From contig RFNL01000337.1 in NCBI GenBank assembly GCA_009927195.1, forward strand, positions 1-13,706: 13,706 bases of DNA, read 5' to 3'. The notes below the pieces were generated by a model. It did not search any database. It was given only the letters and a program-made list of their open reading frames with translations, and had not been told where the DNA came from. Source of the stretch: Betaproteobacteria bacterium (GTDB taxonomy: Bacteria > Pseudomonadota > Gammaproteobacteria > Burkholderiales > Burkholderiaceae_C). Shown here piece after piece: positions 1 through 8,214 of the stretch. Positions within the stretch are counted from its first letter, which is position 1; each line of letters begins with the position of its first letter. The translations under genes and the position numbers were made by a program.

Positions 1-921
1 AGCGCGGTTTTCCCCCAGCTGCGCGCCGCTGGTTGGAAGGGCCATTGGATTGACGCAGCTTCCACCCTGCGCATGAAAGACGATGCGGTCATCATCCTCG
101 ACCCGGTCAATTTACCGGTGATCCAAAACGCCCTGGCCCAGGGTGGCCTGAACTGGATCGGTGGCAATTGCACCGTGAGCTGCATGCTGATGGGCGTGGG
201 CGCCTTGTACAAGGCCGGCTTGGTCGAGTGGATGAGCACCCAAACCTATCAAGCGGCTTCAGGTGGCGGAGCAGCTCACATGCGCGAGTTGCTGACCCAG
301 TTTGGCAGCCTGCATGCTGAAGTGAAATCACTGCTCGACGATCCCAAAAGCGCGATTTTGGAAATCGACCGCCGAGTCATTGCCAAGCAACGCGCTATGA
401 GCGCCGCTGAAACGCAATATTTTGGTGTCCCCTTGGGCGGCTCGCTCATCCCCTGGATCGACAAAGATTTAGGGGCGGGCAAACAAGCAGGCGACGAGTT
501 CTGGGGCACCAGCCGTGAAGAATGGAAAGGCATGGCCGAAACCAACAAAATTCTGGGCCAAGGCCCTGGTTTTGGTGCGCCTGCTGTACCGGTGGACGGG
601 TTTTGCGTGCGCGTGGGTGCCATGCGTTGCCACAGCCAAGCGCTGACCTTCAAGCTCAAAAAGAACCTGCCGGTGGCCGACATCGAGGCCATGATCGCGG
701 CCGACAACCCGTGGGTCAAAGTGATCCCCAACCACCGTGAGGACAGCTTGCAGCAACTCACACCCGTGGCAGTGACGGGCACCATGACCATTCCCGTGGG
801 CCGAATTCGCAAGTTGGCTTTTGGGCCCGATTACCTGGGCGCTTTCACCATTGGAGACCAACTGCTGTGGGGGGCCGCCGAACCTTTGCGACGAATGCTG
901 CGCATTTTGTTGCAGAGTTGA
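1..921 (+). CDS. asd: Aspartate-semialdehyde dehydrogenase, 5'-truncated by the window edge
   Basis: Reduces L-aspartyl-4-phosphate to aspartate 4-semialdehyde with NADPH, the branch point toward lysine/diaminopimelate, threonine and methionine; cytosolic. The frame is open from base 1, where the residues before the ATG at 73 (...GHWIDAASTLR) already match the family, so that ATG is internal and the true start lies upstream. The nucleophilic cysteine is in GGNCTVS, with its TGC codon at 169-171. Further family blocks are YQAASGGGAAHMREL, PLGGSLIPWID, REEWKGMAETNKIL, CVRVGAMRCHSQ and the C-terminal GDQLLWGAAEPLRRML. It resembles the long enterobacterial-type Asd. fimV follows after 47 nt, an order I recall from Comamonadaceae. 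The 3' end is intact. Confidence 0.96.
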   Translation, partial: SAVFPQLRAAGWKGHWIDAASTLRMKDDAVIILDPVNLPVIQNALAQGGLNWIGGNCTVSCMLMGVGALYKAGLVEWMSTQTYQAASGGGAAHMRELLTQFGSLHAEVKSLLDDPKSAILEIDRRVIAKQRAMSAAETQYFGVPLGGSLIPWIDKDLGAGKQAGDEFWGTSREEWKGMAETNKILGQGPGFGAPAVPVDGFCVRVGAMRCHSQALTFKLKKNLPVADIEAMIAADNPWVKVIPNHREDSLQQLTPVAVTGTMTIPVGRIRKLAFGPDYLGAFTIGDQLLWGAAEPLRRMLRILLQS

Positions 922-936
922 GGAAAAAGGTAATAT
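907..936 (+). promoter_or_regulatory. Candidate promoter for fimV at the asd/fimV junction
   Basis: A weak sigma70-like pair: TTGTTG at 907-912 and TAATAT at 931-936, separated by 18 nt. It would start transcription near 943, about 26 nt before the fimV ATG. Both boxes match consensus only partly and the upstream box lies inside asd, so fimV may simply be read through from asd. Confidence 0.25.
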
Positions 937-968
937 CTCTGGGTGTTCAATTTGGTCCGGGTTTTGTC

Positions 969-2567
969 ATGATGAACAACCGATTCACCGCAGGTTTGGT
1001 GTTATCCAGCTTTTTAATGGGTTCGGTCGGCGCCATCAGCCTGGGCAACATCAGCTTGCTCTCCAAGCCAGGGGAGCGCTTGCTGGCTGAACTGGAAGTC
1101 AAAGACATCAGCCCCGTTGAAAGCAATGATTTGCAAGCTTCCCTTGCACCGCCTGAGCTGTACAACGCGGCCCGCGTCAATTTATCACCCGAGTTGGCTT
1201 TGATCAGGGCCCAACTCAAGCGCAAACCCGACGGTACCGCTGTCCTTGAATTCAGCAGCGAGCAACCGCTTACCTCACCCTCTTTGGACATGCTCATCGA
1301 GTTCCGCTGGGCCACAGGCCGACGGGTCTTCATGGGCAATGTACCCACCCAATCCACCACATCCCTTGCTGCCACAACTGCAACGACACCCCTGCCGCCT
1401 GTTCTATCACCCCCGCCAGCGACCAATGCGGCTGCACCCATGGCTCCCTCAGAGCCCGCCGCCGCGACTTCTGCCAACCCAGCCAACCCCCCGATGGCTG
1501 AAAAACCCTCTGACACGCCCTCACCTGCTGCCCCTGCGGCCAGCTTCGACAGACCCAAAAACCTGACCGTCAAGCGCGGCGACACCGCTGGCGAATTGGC
1601 CATGCGCCACAAAGACAGCCATGTGTCTTTGGACCAAATGCTGCTGGCCTTGCTGCGGGCCAACCCCGATGCTTTTGTGGACAACAATGTCAACCGTCTC
1701 AAGGCCGGTGCCGTGCTCAAACTGCCTGATGCCCAAGAGGCCCAACAAACCACCGCCAGCCAGGCCCGCCAAACCATCAAAGCCCAAGCCGCTGACTTTG
1801 CCCAATACCGAGCCAAATTGGCCGCCCTGGCCCCCAACGCCGACCTGCCCAAGGCGGGCCGAAGTGCACAGGGCAGTTTGCAAGGCCAGGTCAAAGACGG
1901 CAATGCACAACCCGGGCAGGACAAACTCACCCTGGGCAAGGCCGATACCGATGCCGCCAAAGAAGCGGACAAAGTGGCGGCCCAAAAAGAAGCTGAGCAA
2001 ACCGCCGAAGAAACCCGTCAAGCCAGCCAAAACGTGGCCGACCTGAACGCTCTGGCCCAAGCCGCGAGTGGCTTGGCTGCCACGCCTGCCGATGTCAATT
2101 TACCGGCCAAAAGCACAGACAGCGTGATCGATGTCTTGGTCGAGCACCCCTGGACGCCTTATGGCGCTGCAGGCTTGGTGGTTTTGTTGGCCTTGCTGGG
2201 ATGGAAACGCAGCCAACGCGCCACCCCTGATTTGGAGGAGGAAGACAAGCCCACACCCTCTGGGCATGAAACTGCCCATGATTCGGCCACAAAAAGCCCT
2301 TTTGATTTCGACTTGGAATTGGATGGCAAACCCCGATCAGATGCCCCCCCTACCCACACCTCGGAAAACGTCGCTGAGCAAGATCCCACCCACCTTGGCG
2401 ATGCGCCAGCGCCCTCGGACTACGAAGTTCGGCTGAACTTGGCCGAGGAGTTGTGGGACATGGGCCAACAAAGCACCGCGCGTGCTTTGGCCGAGGAGGT
2501 GGTGCGCGAGGCCAGCGGCGACATCCAGCGCAAAGCCCAACGCTGGCTGAATCAACATCAAGACTGA
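969..2567 (+). CDS. fimV: FimV-family LysM-containing inner-membrane protein
   Basis: FimV/TspA-family proteins link the cell wall to the inner membrane and support type IV pilus assembly, twitching and polar organisation. From the ATG at 969 the protein has 532 residues. Residues 1-22 form a signal peptide with a likely cut after VGA, followed by the FimV N-terminal block (ISLGNISLLSKPGERLLAELEV). A Pro/Ala-rich linker precedes a LysM-like segment at about 197-253 (NLTVKRGDTAGELA...AGAVLKLPDA). An Ala/Gln/Lys-rich, probably coiled-coil stretch follows, then one membrane helix at about 393-415 (GAAGLVVLLALLGW). An acidic tail ends in the FimV C-terminal helical motif at about 485-532 (LAEELWDMGQQSTARALAEEV). 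The frame is open upstream to a GTG at 867 inside asd, but only the 969 or 972 ATG yields a signal peptide; no clear ribosome site is visible. It is shorter than Pseudomonas FimV (about 900 residues). Confidence 0.88.
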   Translation: MMNNRFTAGLVLSSFLMGSVGAISLGNISLLSKPGERLLAELEVKDISPVESNDLQASLAPPELYNAARVNLSPELALIRAQLKRKPDGTAVLEFSSEQPLTSPSLDMLIEFRWATGRRVFMGNVPTQSTTSLAATTATTPLPPVLSPPPATNAAAPMAPSEPAAATSANPANPPMAEKPSDTPSPAAPAASFDRPKNLTVKRGDTAGELAMRHKDSHVSLDQMLLALLRANPDAFVDNNVNRLKAGAVLKLPDAQEAQQTTASQARQTIKAQAADFAQYRAKLAALAPNADLPKAGRSAQGSLQGQVKDGNAQPGQDKLTLGKADTDAAKEADKVAAQKEAEQTAEETRQASQNVADLNALAQAASGLAATPADVNLPAKSTDSVIDVLVEHPWTPYGAAGLVVLLALLGWKRSQRATPDLEEEDKPTPSGHETAHDSATKSPFDFDLELDGKPRSDAPPTHTSENVAEQDPTHLGDAPAPSDYEVRLNLAEELWDMGQQSTARALAEEVVREASGDIQRKAQRWLNQHQD

Positions 2568-2574
2568 CCCACTT

Positions 2575-3387
2575 ATGCGCCTGGCCTTGGGCCTGAGTTA
2601 TTTGGGCCAAGCCTATGAAGGTTGGCAAAGCCAACGCTCTGGCCAAACGGTGCAAGACAAACTTGAGGAAGCGCTGAGCGCCTTTTGCCAACAAAAGGTG
2701 CAAACCGTGTGCGCCGGCCGCACCGACTCCGGTGTGCATGGGTTGATGCAAGTCGTGCACCTTGATACCGATCTGCAGCGCGACATGTCCTCCTGGGTCC
2801 GGGGTACCAACGCTTTTTTACCCGCCGACATCGCGATTCAATGGGCAAAGGAAGTACCGCCCAATTTTCACGCTCGTGCCAGCGCCACAGGGCGGCGCTA
2901 TCTCTACATGGTCTTGTCGTCACCCGTGCGACCCAGCCTCGAGAGCGGCCGGGTGGGTTGGGTGTTCAGGCCCCTGCATGCGCCAGCCATGCAATCGGCA
3001 GCGCAGTGGCTATTGGGCGAACACGACTTCAGCTCTTTCAGGGCCTCAGCCTGCCAATCACCGAGCCCGATCAAAACCCTGCGCAAAATCGATATCTGCC
3101 CCTGCGCTGGCAACGACGGCCACGGCTACTGGCGATTTGAGTTTGAGGCCAATGCTTTTTTGCACCACATGATCCGCAACATCATGGGCTGTTTGTTGCA
3201 AATTGGCCAAGGCCTGCAAAATCCCTCCTGGATGCACGCGGTGCTTATGGCACGCAACCGCGATGTGGCCGCGCCCACTTTTTCGCCCGACGGGTTGTAC
3301 TTTTTGGGCCCCCAGTACGGCACCGAATGGGGCTTGCCCCCAAACACCCCTGCACTTGATTGGCTGCCATGCATCCATCGCCCGTGA
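2575..3387 (+). CDS. truA: tRNA pseudouridine(38-40) synthase TruA
   Basis: Isomerises uridines 38, 39 and 40 in the anticodon stem-loop of many tRNAs to pseudouridine. The 270-residue product has the usual length and begins with the family pattern LGLSYLGQAYEGWQSQ. The catalytic aspartate is D51 in AGRTDSGVHG. Later family blocks are RYLYMVL, HDFSSFRASACQS, FEFEANAFLHHMIRNIMG and the C-terminal APTFSPDGLYFLGPQY. The ATG at 2575 is 7 nt after the fimV stop and fits the family N-terminus; no strong ribosome site is seen, so coupling to fimV translation is plausible. Its 3' end overlaps trpF by 19 nt. The fimV-truA-trpF order is common in proteobacteria and does not imply a shared pathway. Confidence 0.96.
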   Translation: MRLALGLSYLGQAYEGWQSQRSGQTVQDKLEEALSAFCQQKVQTVCAGRTDSGVHGLMQVVHLDTDLQRDMSSWVRGTNAFLPADIAIQWAKEVPPNFHARASATGRRYLYMVLSSPVRPSLESGRVGWVFRPLHAPAMQSAAQWLLGEHDFSSFRASACQSPSPIKTLRKIDICPCAGNDGHGYWRFEFEANAFLHHMIRNIMGCLLQIGQGLQNPSWMHAVLMARNRDVAAPTFSPDGLYFLGPQYGTEWGLPPNTPALDWLPCIHRP

Positions 3388-4061
3388 CCACCCGCATCAA
3401 AATGTGCGGTTTTACCCGCGAAAGCGATGTGGACGCGGCGGTTGCCGCAGGGGCCGATGCCATTGGTCTGGTGCTCTATCCCCATAGCAAACGCCATGTC
3501 AGCGCCGAACGTGCAGGCCAGCTGGCACAGCGCTTGCCAGCTTTTGTCACGCCGGTGCTGTTGTTTGTCAACGCATCGGCCCAGGAGATTGAAGCCGCCA
3601 CCGCTCAAGTACCAGGGGCATGGCTGCAGTTTCATGGCGACGAAACCCCACAAGAATGCGCCCTCTGGGGCCAGCGCTTGGGCCGGCGCTGGATGCGCGC
3701 CGCGCGCATTCCCTTGGGCGAAGATGCGCCCGCCTTTGACCTCGTAAAATACGCCCAACAATATTCATCAGCCCACGCCTTGCTGCTCGACGCCCATGTC
3801 GAAGGTTACGGCGGTGGCGGCAAGGCTTTCAATTGGTCACGGCTTTCAACAAACGTCAATGCTCACCTCGTTTTGTCTGGTGGACTCACACCTGCAAACG
3901 TGGCCGATGGCATGGCCCAAATGCGTCACCGGGGTCTGTCGCTCGCCGTTGATGTGAGCTCAGGCATCGAAACTTCCCCTGGCATCAAAGACCCTGAACG
4001 GATGCAGGCGTTCGCGGCGGCCGTTCGGGCCGCCGATCAAAGGTCCCAGCCAGGCGTTTAA
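3369..4061 (+). CDS. trpF: Phosphoribosylanthranilate isomerase TrpF
   Basis: Converts N-(5-phosphoribosyl)anthranilate to the carboxyphenylamino-deoxyribulose phosphate (Amadori rearrangement), step three of tryptophan synthesis; a single (beta/alpha)8 barrel. The general-base cysteine is C13 in IKMCGFTR and the general-acid aspartate is D141 in LLLDAHVEGYGGGGK. Phosphate-binding loops are seen in LSGGLTP (about 170-176) and DVSSGIE (about 195-201). The ATG at 3369 is chosen over a TTG at 3360, giving 230 residues with a short extension before TRIKMCGF; an ATG at 3402 would remove beta-strand 1. The start lies inside the end of truA and no ribosome site is visible. It is monofunctional, not fused to TrpC, and trpB follows after 53 nt. 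Confidence 0.95.
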   Translation: MHPSPVTTRIKMCGFTRESDVDAAVAAGADAIGLVLYPHSKRHVSAERAGQLAQRLPAFVTPVLLFVNASAQEIEAATAQVPGAWLQFHGDETPQECALWGQRLGRRWMRAARIPLGEDAPAFDLVKYAQQYSSAHALLLDAHVEGYGGGGKAFNWSRLSTNVNAHLVLSGGLTPANVADGMAQMRHRGLSLAVDVSSGIETSPGIKDPERMQAFAAAVRAADQRSQPGV

Positions 4062-4114
4062 CCCCTTACAAAAATTCCCGCTTGGTCACCCAGGCTTGAA
4101 CACACGTATTTGAC

Positions 4115-5394
<1,280 letters not shown>

Positions 5395-5398
<4 letters not shown>

Positions 5399-6207
5399 GC
5401 CGCATCACGCCGACGCTGCAAGGCCTGAAAGACCAAGGACGCAAAGCCCTCATCCCCTACCTGATGGCGGGCTTTCCCAAGCCGCAAGACAGCCTCGCGT
5501 TGATGCACGCCTTGGTCGATGGCGGTGCCGACATCATCGAACTCGGTGTGCCATTCAGCGATCCGATGGCCGATGGACCCGTGATTCAACTCGCCGCTGA
5601 AGCCGCATTGCGCCACAACGTCGGCATGAGCGAGGTGCTGGACTTGGTCCGAAGCTTTCGACAAACCGACCCACACACACCCGTGGTGCTGATGGGTTAT
5701 GCCAACCCGGTGGAGAGCTACAACCTGGTGCAAGGCGCAGGTCGCTTCGTGAAAGACGCGGCCGCCGCTGGCGTCGATGGGGTGTTGATCGTGGACTACC
5801 CGCCCGAGGAGTGCGTGGACTTTGCCGACGATTTGCGTGCCCACCAGATGGACCTGATTTTTTTGCTCGCCCCGACCAGCACCGAGCAACGCATGAAGCA
5901 AGTGGCTCAGATGGCCAGTGGCTATGTGTATTACGTCTCGCTCAAAGGGGTGACCGGCTCTGGTGCGCTCAACACCGACGAGGTGGAGGCCATGCTGCCA
6001 CGCATACGCCAGCATGTGCACATCCCCGTGGGCGTGGGCTTTGGCATCCGCGACGCGCAAACCGCGCAAACCATTGGTCAAGTGGCCGATGCCGTGGTGA
6101 TTGGCAGCAAGCTGATTCAACTGATTGAAGCTGCACCGCCAGCGCTGGCCCCTGCAAAAGCGCGCCAGTTCATGGCCGAAATTCGCCAAGCCTTGGACAC
6201 GGCCTGA
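5395..6207 (+). CDS. trpA: Tryptophan synthase alpha subunit TrpA
   Basis: Cleaves indole-3-glycerol phosphate to indole and glyceraldehyde 3-phosphate and passes indole to TrpB. The start is the ATG at 5395 in an ATGA overlap with the trpB stop, preceded by GGGAG at 5384-5388 at good spacing. The frame is open far upstream within trpB, but those residues are not TrpA-like. The product is 270 residues with exact family numbering: E49 in IIELGVPFSD and D60 in DPMADGP are the catalytic pair. Later blocks are LIVDYPPEE, FLLAPTSTEQRM, YYVSLKGVTGSG and GFGIRDAQTA. The ATGA overlap is consistent with equal production of the two subunits of the alpha2-beta2 complex. Confidence 0.97.
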
Positions 6208-6215
6208 GGCCTCGC

Positions 6216-6242
6216 TTGCCATGGGCAATGCCCCTGCATAAT
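6216..6242 (+). promoter_or_regulatory. Candidate promoter ahead of accD
   Basis: In the 67-nt trpA-accD gap, TTGCCA (6216-6221) and CATAAT (6237-6242) could be -35 and -10 boxes, each close to sigma70 consensus. The spacer is only 15 nt, which is short. It would let accD be expressed independently of trp. The upstream box also lies in small overlapping dyads (TTGCC/GGCAA and GGGCA/TGCCC). Weak evidence. Confidence 0.25.
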
Positions 6243-6274
6243 TCGCACACGGCCGCTGGGCCCAGGAGAGAAAC

Positions 6275-7147
6275 ATGAGTTGGCTTGAAAAACTGCTGCC
6301 CCCCAAAATTCAGCAAACCGACCCGGCCGATCGCCGCAGTGTGCCCGAAGGCCTGTGGGTCAAATGCCCGAGTTGCGAGACGGTTTTGTACAAAAACGAT
6401 CTGGAACAAAACCAAAATGTTTGTCCCAGTTGTGGGCATCACCACCGCATCTCAGCCCGGGCGCGACTGGATGCTTTTTTAGACCCTGAAGGGCGCTACG
6501 AGATTGGCCAGGAAGTGCTGCCAGTTGACGCGCTGAAATTCAAAGACAGCCGCAAATACCCTGAACGGCTGAAAGAAGCGCTCGAAAACACCGGTGAGAC
6601 CGATGCCTTGGTGGTGATGGGCGGTTCAGTGCACAACATCAGTTTGGTGGTCGCTTGCTTTGAGTTTGACTTCATGGGCGGCTCCATGGGATCGGTGGTG
6701 GGCGAGCGTTTTGTCCGTGGGGTGCACACCGCCATCGATCAAAAAGTGCCCTATCTGTGCTTCACCGCCACCGGTGGCGCGCGCATGCAAGAGGGCTTGC
6801 TGTCGCTGATGCAAATGGCCAAAACCAATGCCGCCCTGACCCGACTGGCCCAAAAAGGCCTGCCCTACATCAGCGTGCTGACCGACCCCACCATGGGTGG
6901 TGTGTCGGCTGGCTTTGCTTTCTTGGGCGATGTGGTGATGGCCGAGCCCAAAGCCCTGATCGGTTTTGCCGGTCCTCGGGTGATCGAAAGCACCGTTCGC
7001 GTGACCTTGCCCGAGGGGTTTCAGCGGGCCGAGTTTTTGCTGCAAAAAGGGGCCATCGACATGATTTGCGACCGGCGCGAATTGCGCAAAACCGTGGCCA
7101 ACACCTTGGCCATGTTGACACGCCAGCCGGCCGATGCCGTTGACTGA
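6275..7147 (+). CDS. accD: Acetyl-CoA carboxylase carboxyltransferase beta subunit AccD
   Basis: Forms the carboxyltransferase with AccA, moving CO2 from carboxybiotin to acetyl-CoA to give malonyl-CoA for fatty acid synthesis. The product is 290 residues, usual for the family. It opens with MSWLEKLLPPKI and a four-cysteine zinc ribbon (C31, C34, C50, C53 in WVKCPSC and NVCPSC). A crotonase-fold carboxyltransferase domain follows, with FMGGSMGSVVGERF, ATGGARMQEG, LTDPTMGGVSAGFA and GPRVIESTVR. A strong ribosome site, AGGAGAG at 6264-6270, stands four nt before the ATG. accD next to trpA is common in beta- and gammaproteobacterial genomes. Downstream, folC is often the next gene; here a glutathione transferase gene occupies that place. 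Confidence 0.97.
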   Translation: MSWLEKLLPPKIQQTDPADRRSVPEGLWVKCPSCETVLYKNDLEQNQNVCPSCGHHHRISARARLDAFLDPEGRYEIGQEVLPVDALKFKDSRKYPERLKEALENTGETDALVVMGGSVHNISLVVACFEFDFMGGSMGSVVGERFVRGVHTAIDQKVPYLCFTATGGARMQEGLLSLMQMAKTNAALTRLAQKGLPYISVLTDPTMGGVSAGFAFLGDVVMAEPKALIGFAGPRVIESTVRVTLPEGFQRAEFLLQKGAIDMICDRRELRKTVANTLAMLTRQPADAVD

Positions 7148-7170
7148 ATTTCCACTCACCATCCCGCACC

Positions 7171-7797
7171 ATGAGCATCCAACTGTTTGCATTTGACACG
7201 CCCAACGGGCGGAAAATTTCGGTGGCCCTTGAAGAAATGGGCCTGCCTTACCAGGTCAAGGTGGTCAACATCACCCAAGACGACCAGTTCAAACCTGAGT
7301 TTTTGACCATCAGCCCCAATAACAAAATTCCGGCGATCATTGACAACGATGGACCTGATGGGCAGCCCATCAGCGTGTTCGAGTCGGGTGCCATCTTGAT
7401 TTACCTGGCCGAAAAAACCGGTCTGTTTTTACCGACCAAAGGGGCAGCGCGGGTATCGGTGATGGAGTGGTTGATGTTCCAAATGGGTGGCTTTGGGCCC
7501 ATCCCAGGCCAAGTCCACCATTTCGCCGGAATCAATGACCCCAACGACCAACGCTATGGCTTAAAGCGCTTCATGGCCGAGACCCTGCGCTTATACGGTG
7601 TGATGGACAAGCGACTGTCGCAACACACATACTTTGCGGGTGACCTGTCGATTGCAGACTTTGCCATTCTTGGCTGGGTGTGGCGCCATCCGCGCCACCA
7701 GGTGGACTTGGCCCATTACCCCCATGTCAAACGCTGGTATGAAGCCATGATGGCCCGCCCGGCTGTGCAACGCGGCTTTGCAGTGGCTCTCAAATAA
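7171..7797 (+). CDS. yfcG: Glutathione S-transferase, YfcG/YghU-like (Nu class)
   Basis: A 208-residue cytosolic GST closely resembling E. coli YfcG, a Nu-class enzyme with disulfide-bond reductase and some peroxidase activity and little classical GST activity. The N-terminal thioredoxin fold carries TPNGRK (T10 and N12 at the positions used by YfcG with bound glutathione). It continues with PEFLTISPNNKIPAI and FESGAILIYLAEKTGLF, whose ESG binds the glutathione gamma-glutamyl group. The helical C-terminal domain has QMGGFGPIPGQVHHF and LSIADFAILGWVW. It starts 23 nt after accD with no good ribosome site, so it may be carried on the accD transcript. It ends 12 nt from the convergent DUF3297 gene. 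The physiological substrate cannot be read from the sequence; the symbol reflects family resemblance. Confidence 0.87.
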   Translation: MSIQLFAFDTPNGRKISVALEEMGLPYQVKVVNITQDDQFKPEFLTISPNNKIPAIIDNDGPDGQPISVFESGAILIYLAEKTGLFLPTKGAARVSVMEWLMFQMGGFGPIPGQVHHFAGINDPNDQRYGLKRFMAETLRLYGVMDKRLSQHTYFAGDLSIADFAILGWVWRHPRHQVDLAHYPHVKRWYEAMMARPAVQRGFAVALK

Positions 7798-7809
7798 ACC
7801 ACTGCAGGC

Positions 7810-8058
7810 TTATCGGTAAAAGGCTTCGACCCGGCCCTTGAGTTTGAGCAACAAGGGTCTGCCCTTGCGGTCCAAGGTTTTGCCCGCGGGCACTTTGATC
7901 CAACCCTCGCTGATGCAGTACTCCTCCACATCGTGTCGCTCTTTGTCGTTGAAACGAATGCCAATGGCGTGGCCCAGCACATCGGCCGCGTAATGCGGGC
8001 TGCGCTCATCAATGCTGAGGTGATCGGGCAATTCAGGGCGGTCGGTTGCTGCGTTCAT
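7810..8058 (-). CDS. DUF3297 family protein
   Basis: A small conserved protein of unknown function, 82 residues from the preferred start. It matches the DUF3297 pattern as I know it: LPDHLSIDERSPHY near the N-terminus, then GIRFNDKERHDVEEYCISEGWIKVPAGK, DRKGRPLLLKLKG and a C-terminal VEAFYR. No signal peptide or membrane segment is visible, so it is probably cytosolic. Two in-frame ATGs compete (8064 and 8058). AGAAAGG at 8072-8066 lies 1 nt from the first and 7 nt from the second, so 8058 is preferred. The frame is open further upstream, but those residues run into the lysS gene on the other strand and are not conserved-looking. It is divergent from lysS and convergent with the GST gene. No function is proposed. 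Confidence 0.83.
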   Translation of the reverse strand: MNAATDRPELPDHLSIDERSPHYAADVLGHAIGIRFNDKERHDVEEYCISEGWIKVPAGKTLDRKGRPLLLKLKGRVEAFYR

Positions 8059-8065
8059 GGCCATG

Positions 8066-8072
8066 CCTTTCT
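8066..8072 (-). promoter_or_regulatory. Ribosome binding site deciding the DUF3297 start
   Basis: Read on the - strand this is AGAAAGG. It sits 7 nt before the ATG at 8058 and only 1 nt before the ATG at 8064, so it favours the shorter 82-residue protein. Confidence 0.5.
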
Positions 8073-8084
8073 GCGAATGGTGCG

Positions 8085-8148
8085 CATTGTGCTGGATTTG
8101 CAGACTCGCCCGGCACAACCGGGCCACATTGTGCAAGGCACCTAGAAT
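8085..8148. promoter_or_regulatory. Divergent regulatory region between DUF3297 gene and lysS
   Basis: The 156-nt gap between the two divergent genes carries ordered small elements. CATTGTGC occurs at 8085-8092 and 8127-8134, exactly 42 nt apart, with an inverted GCACAA at 8113-8118 between them. A perfect 6-bp GC hairpin (GCCCGG-CACAA-CCGGGC) spans 8108-8124. TAGAAT at 8143-8148 resembles a -10 box that would start lysS transcription about 60 nt before its ATG, but no -35 box stands at the right distance. Closer to lysS are the GC-rich palindromes GGCGCGCC (8158-8165) and GCGCCGGCGC (8161-8170). No known operator or riboswitch was recognised. Confidence 0.35.
8108..8124. repeat. Perfect GC-rich inverted repeat (hairpin)
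   Basis: GCCCGG at 8108-8113 and CCGGGC at 8119-8124 are exact reverse complements around a 5-nt loop, CACAA. It has no T-tract on either strand, so it is not a standard terminator. It would lie in the 5' leader of the DUF3297 mRNA if that transcript starts upstream of 8124. Confidence 0.5.
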
Positions 8149-8214
8149 CAATTGTTTGGCGCGCCGGCGCTTTGTCACAACCCAGGCTTTGCGGCCCACC
8201 TCTTTCTCCCACCC

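Noticed and set aside
947..1972. Long open frame (341 codons) antisense to fimV
   Set aside because: It mirrors the Ala/Pro-rich coding of fimV, has no recognisable domain, and fimV is clearly real. The same applies to antisense frames in trpB and trpA (4295-5239, 5200-6306).
4062..4114. Promoter or leader between trpF and trpB
   Set aside because: The 53-nt gap has AT-rich patches but no -35/-10 pair at acceptable spacing, no Trp-rich short frame and no hairpin.
6201..6233. Overlapping small dyads after trpA (GGCCT/AGGCC, TTGCC/GGCAA, GGGCA/TGCCC) as an attenuator or terminator
   Set aside because: Stems of 5 bp with loops of 1-3 nt and no U-run. The alternative pairings are intriguing, but such short dyads are frequent at this GC content.
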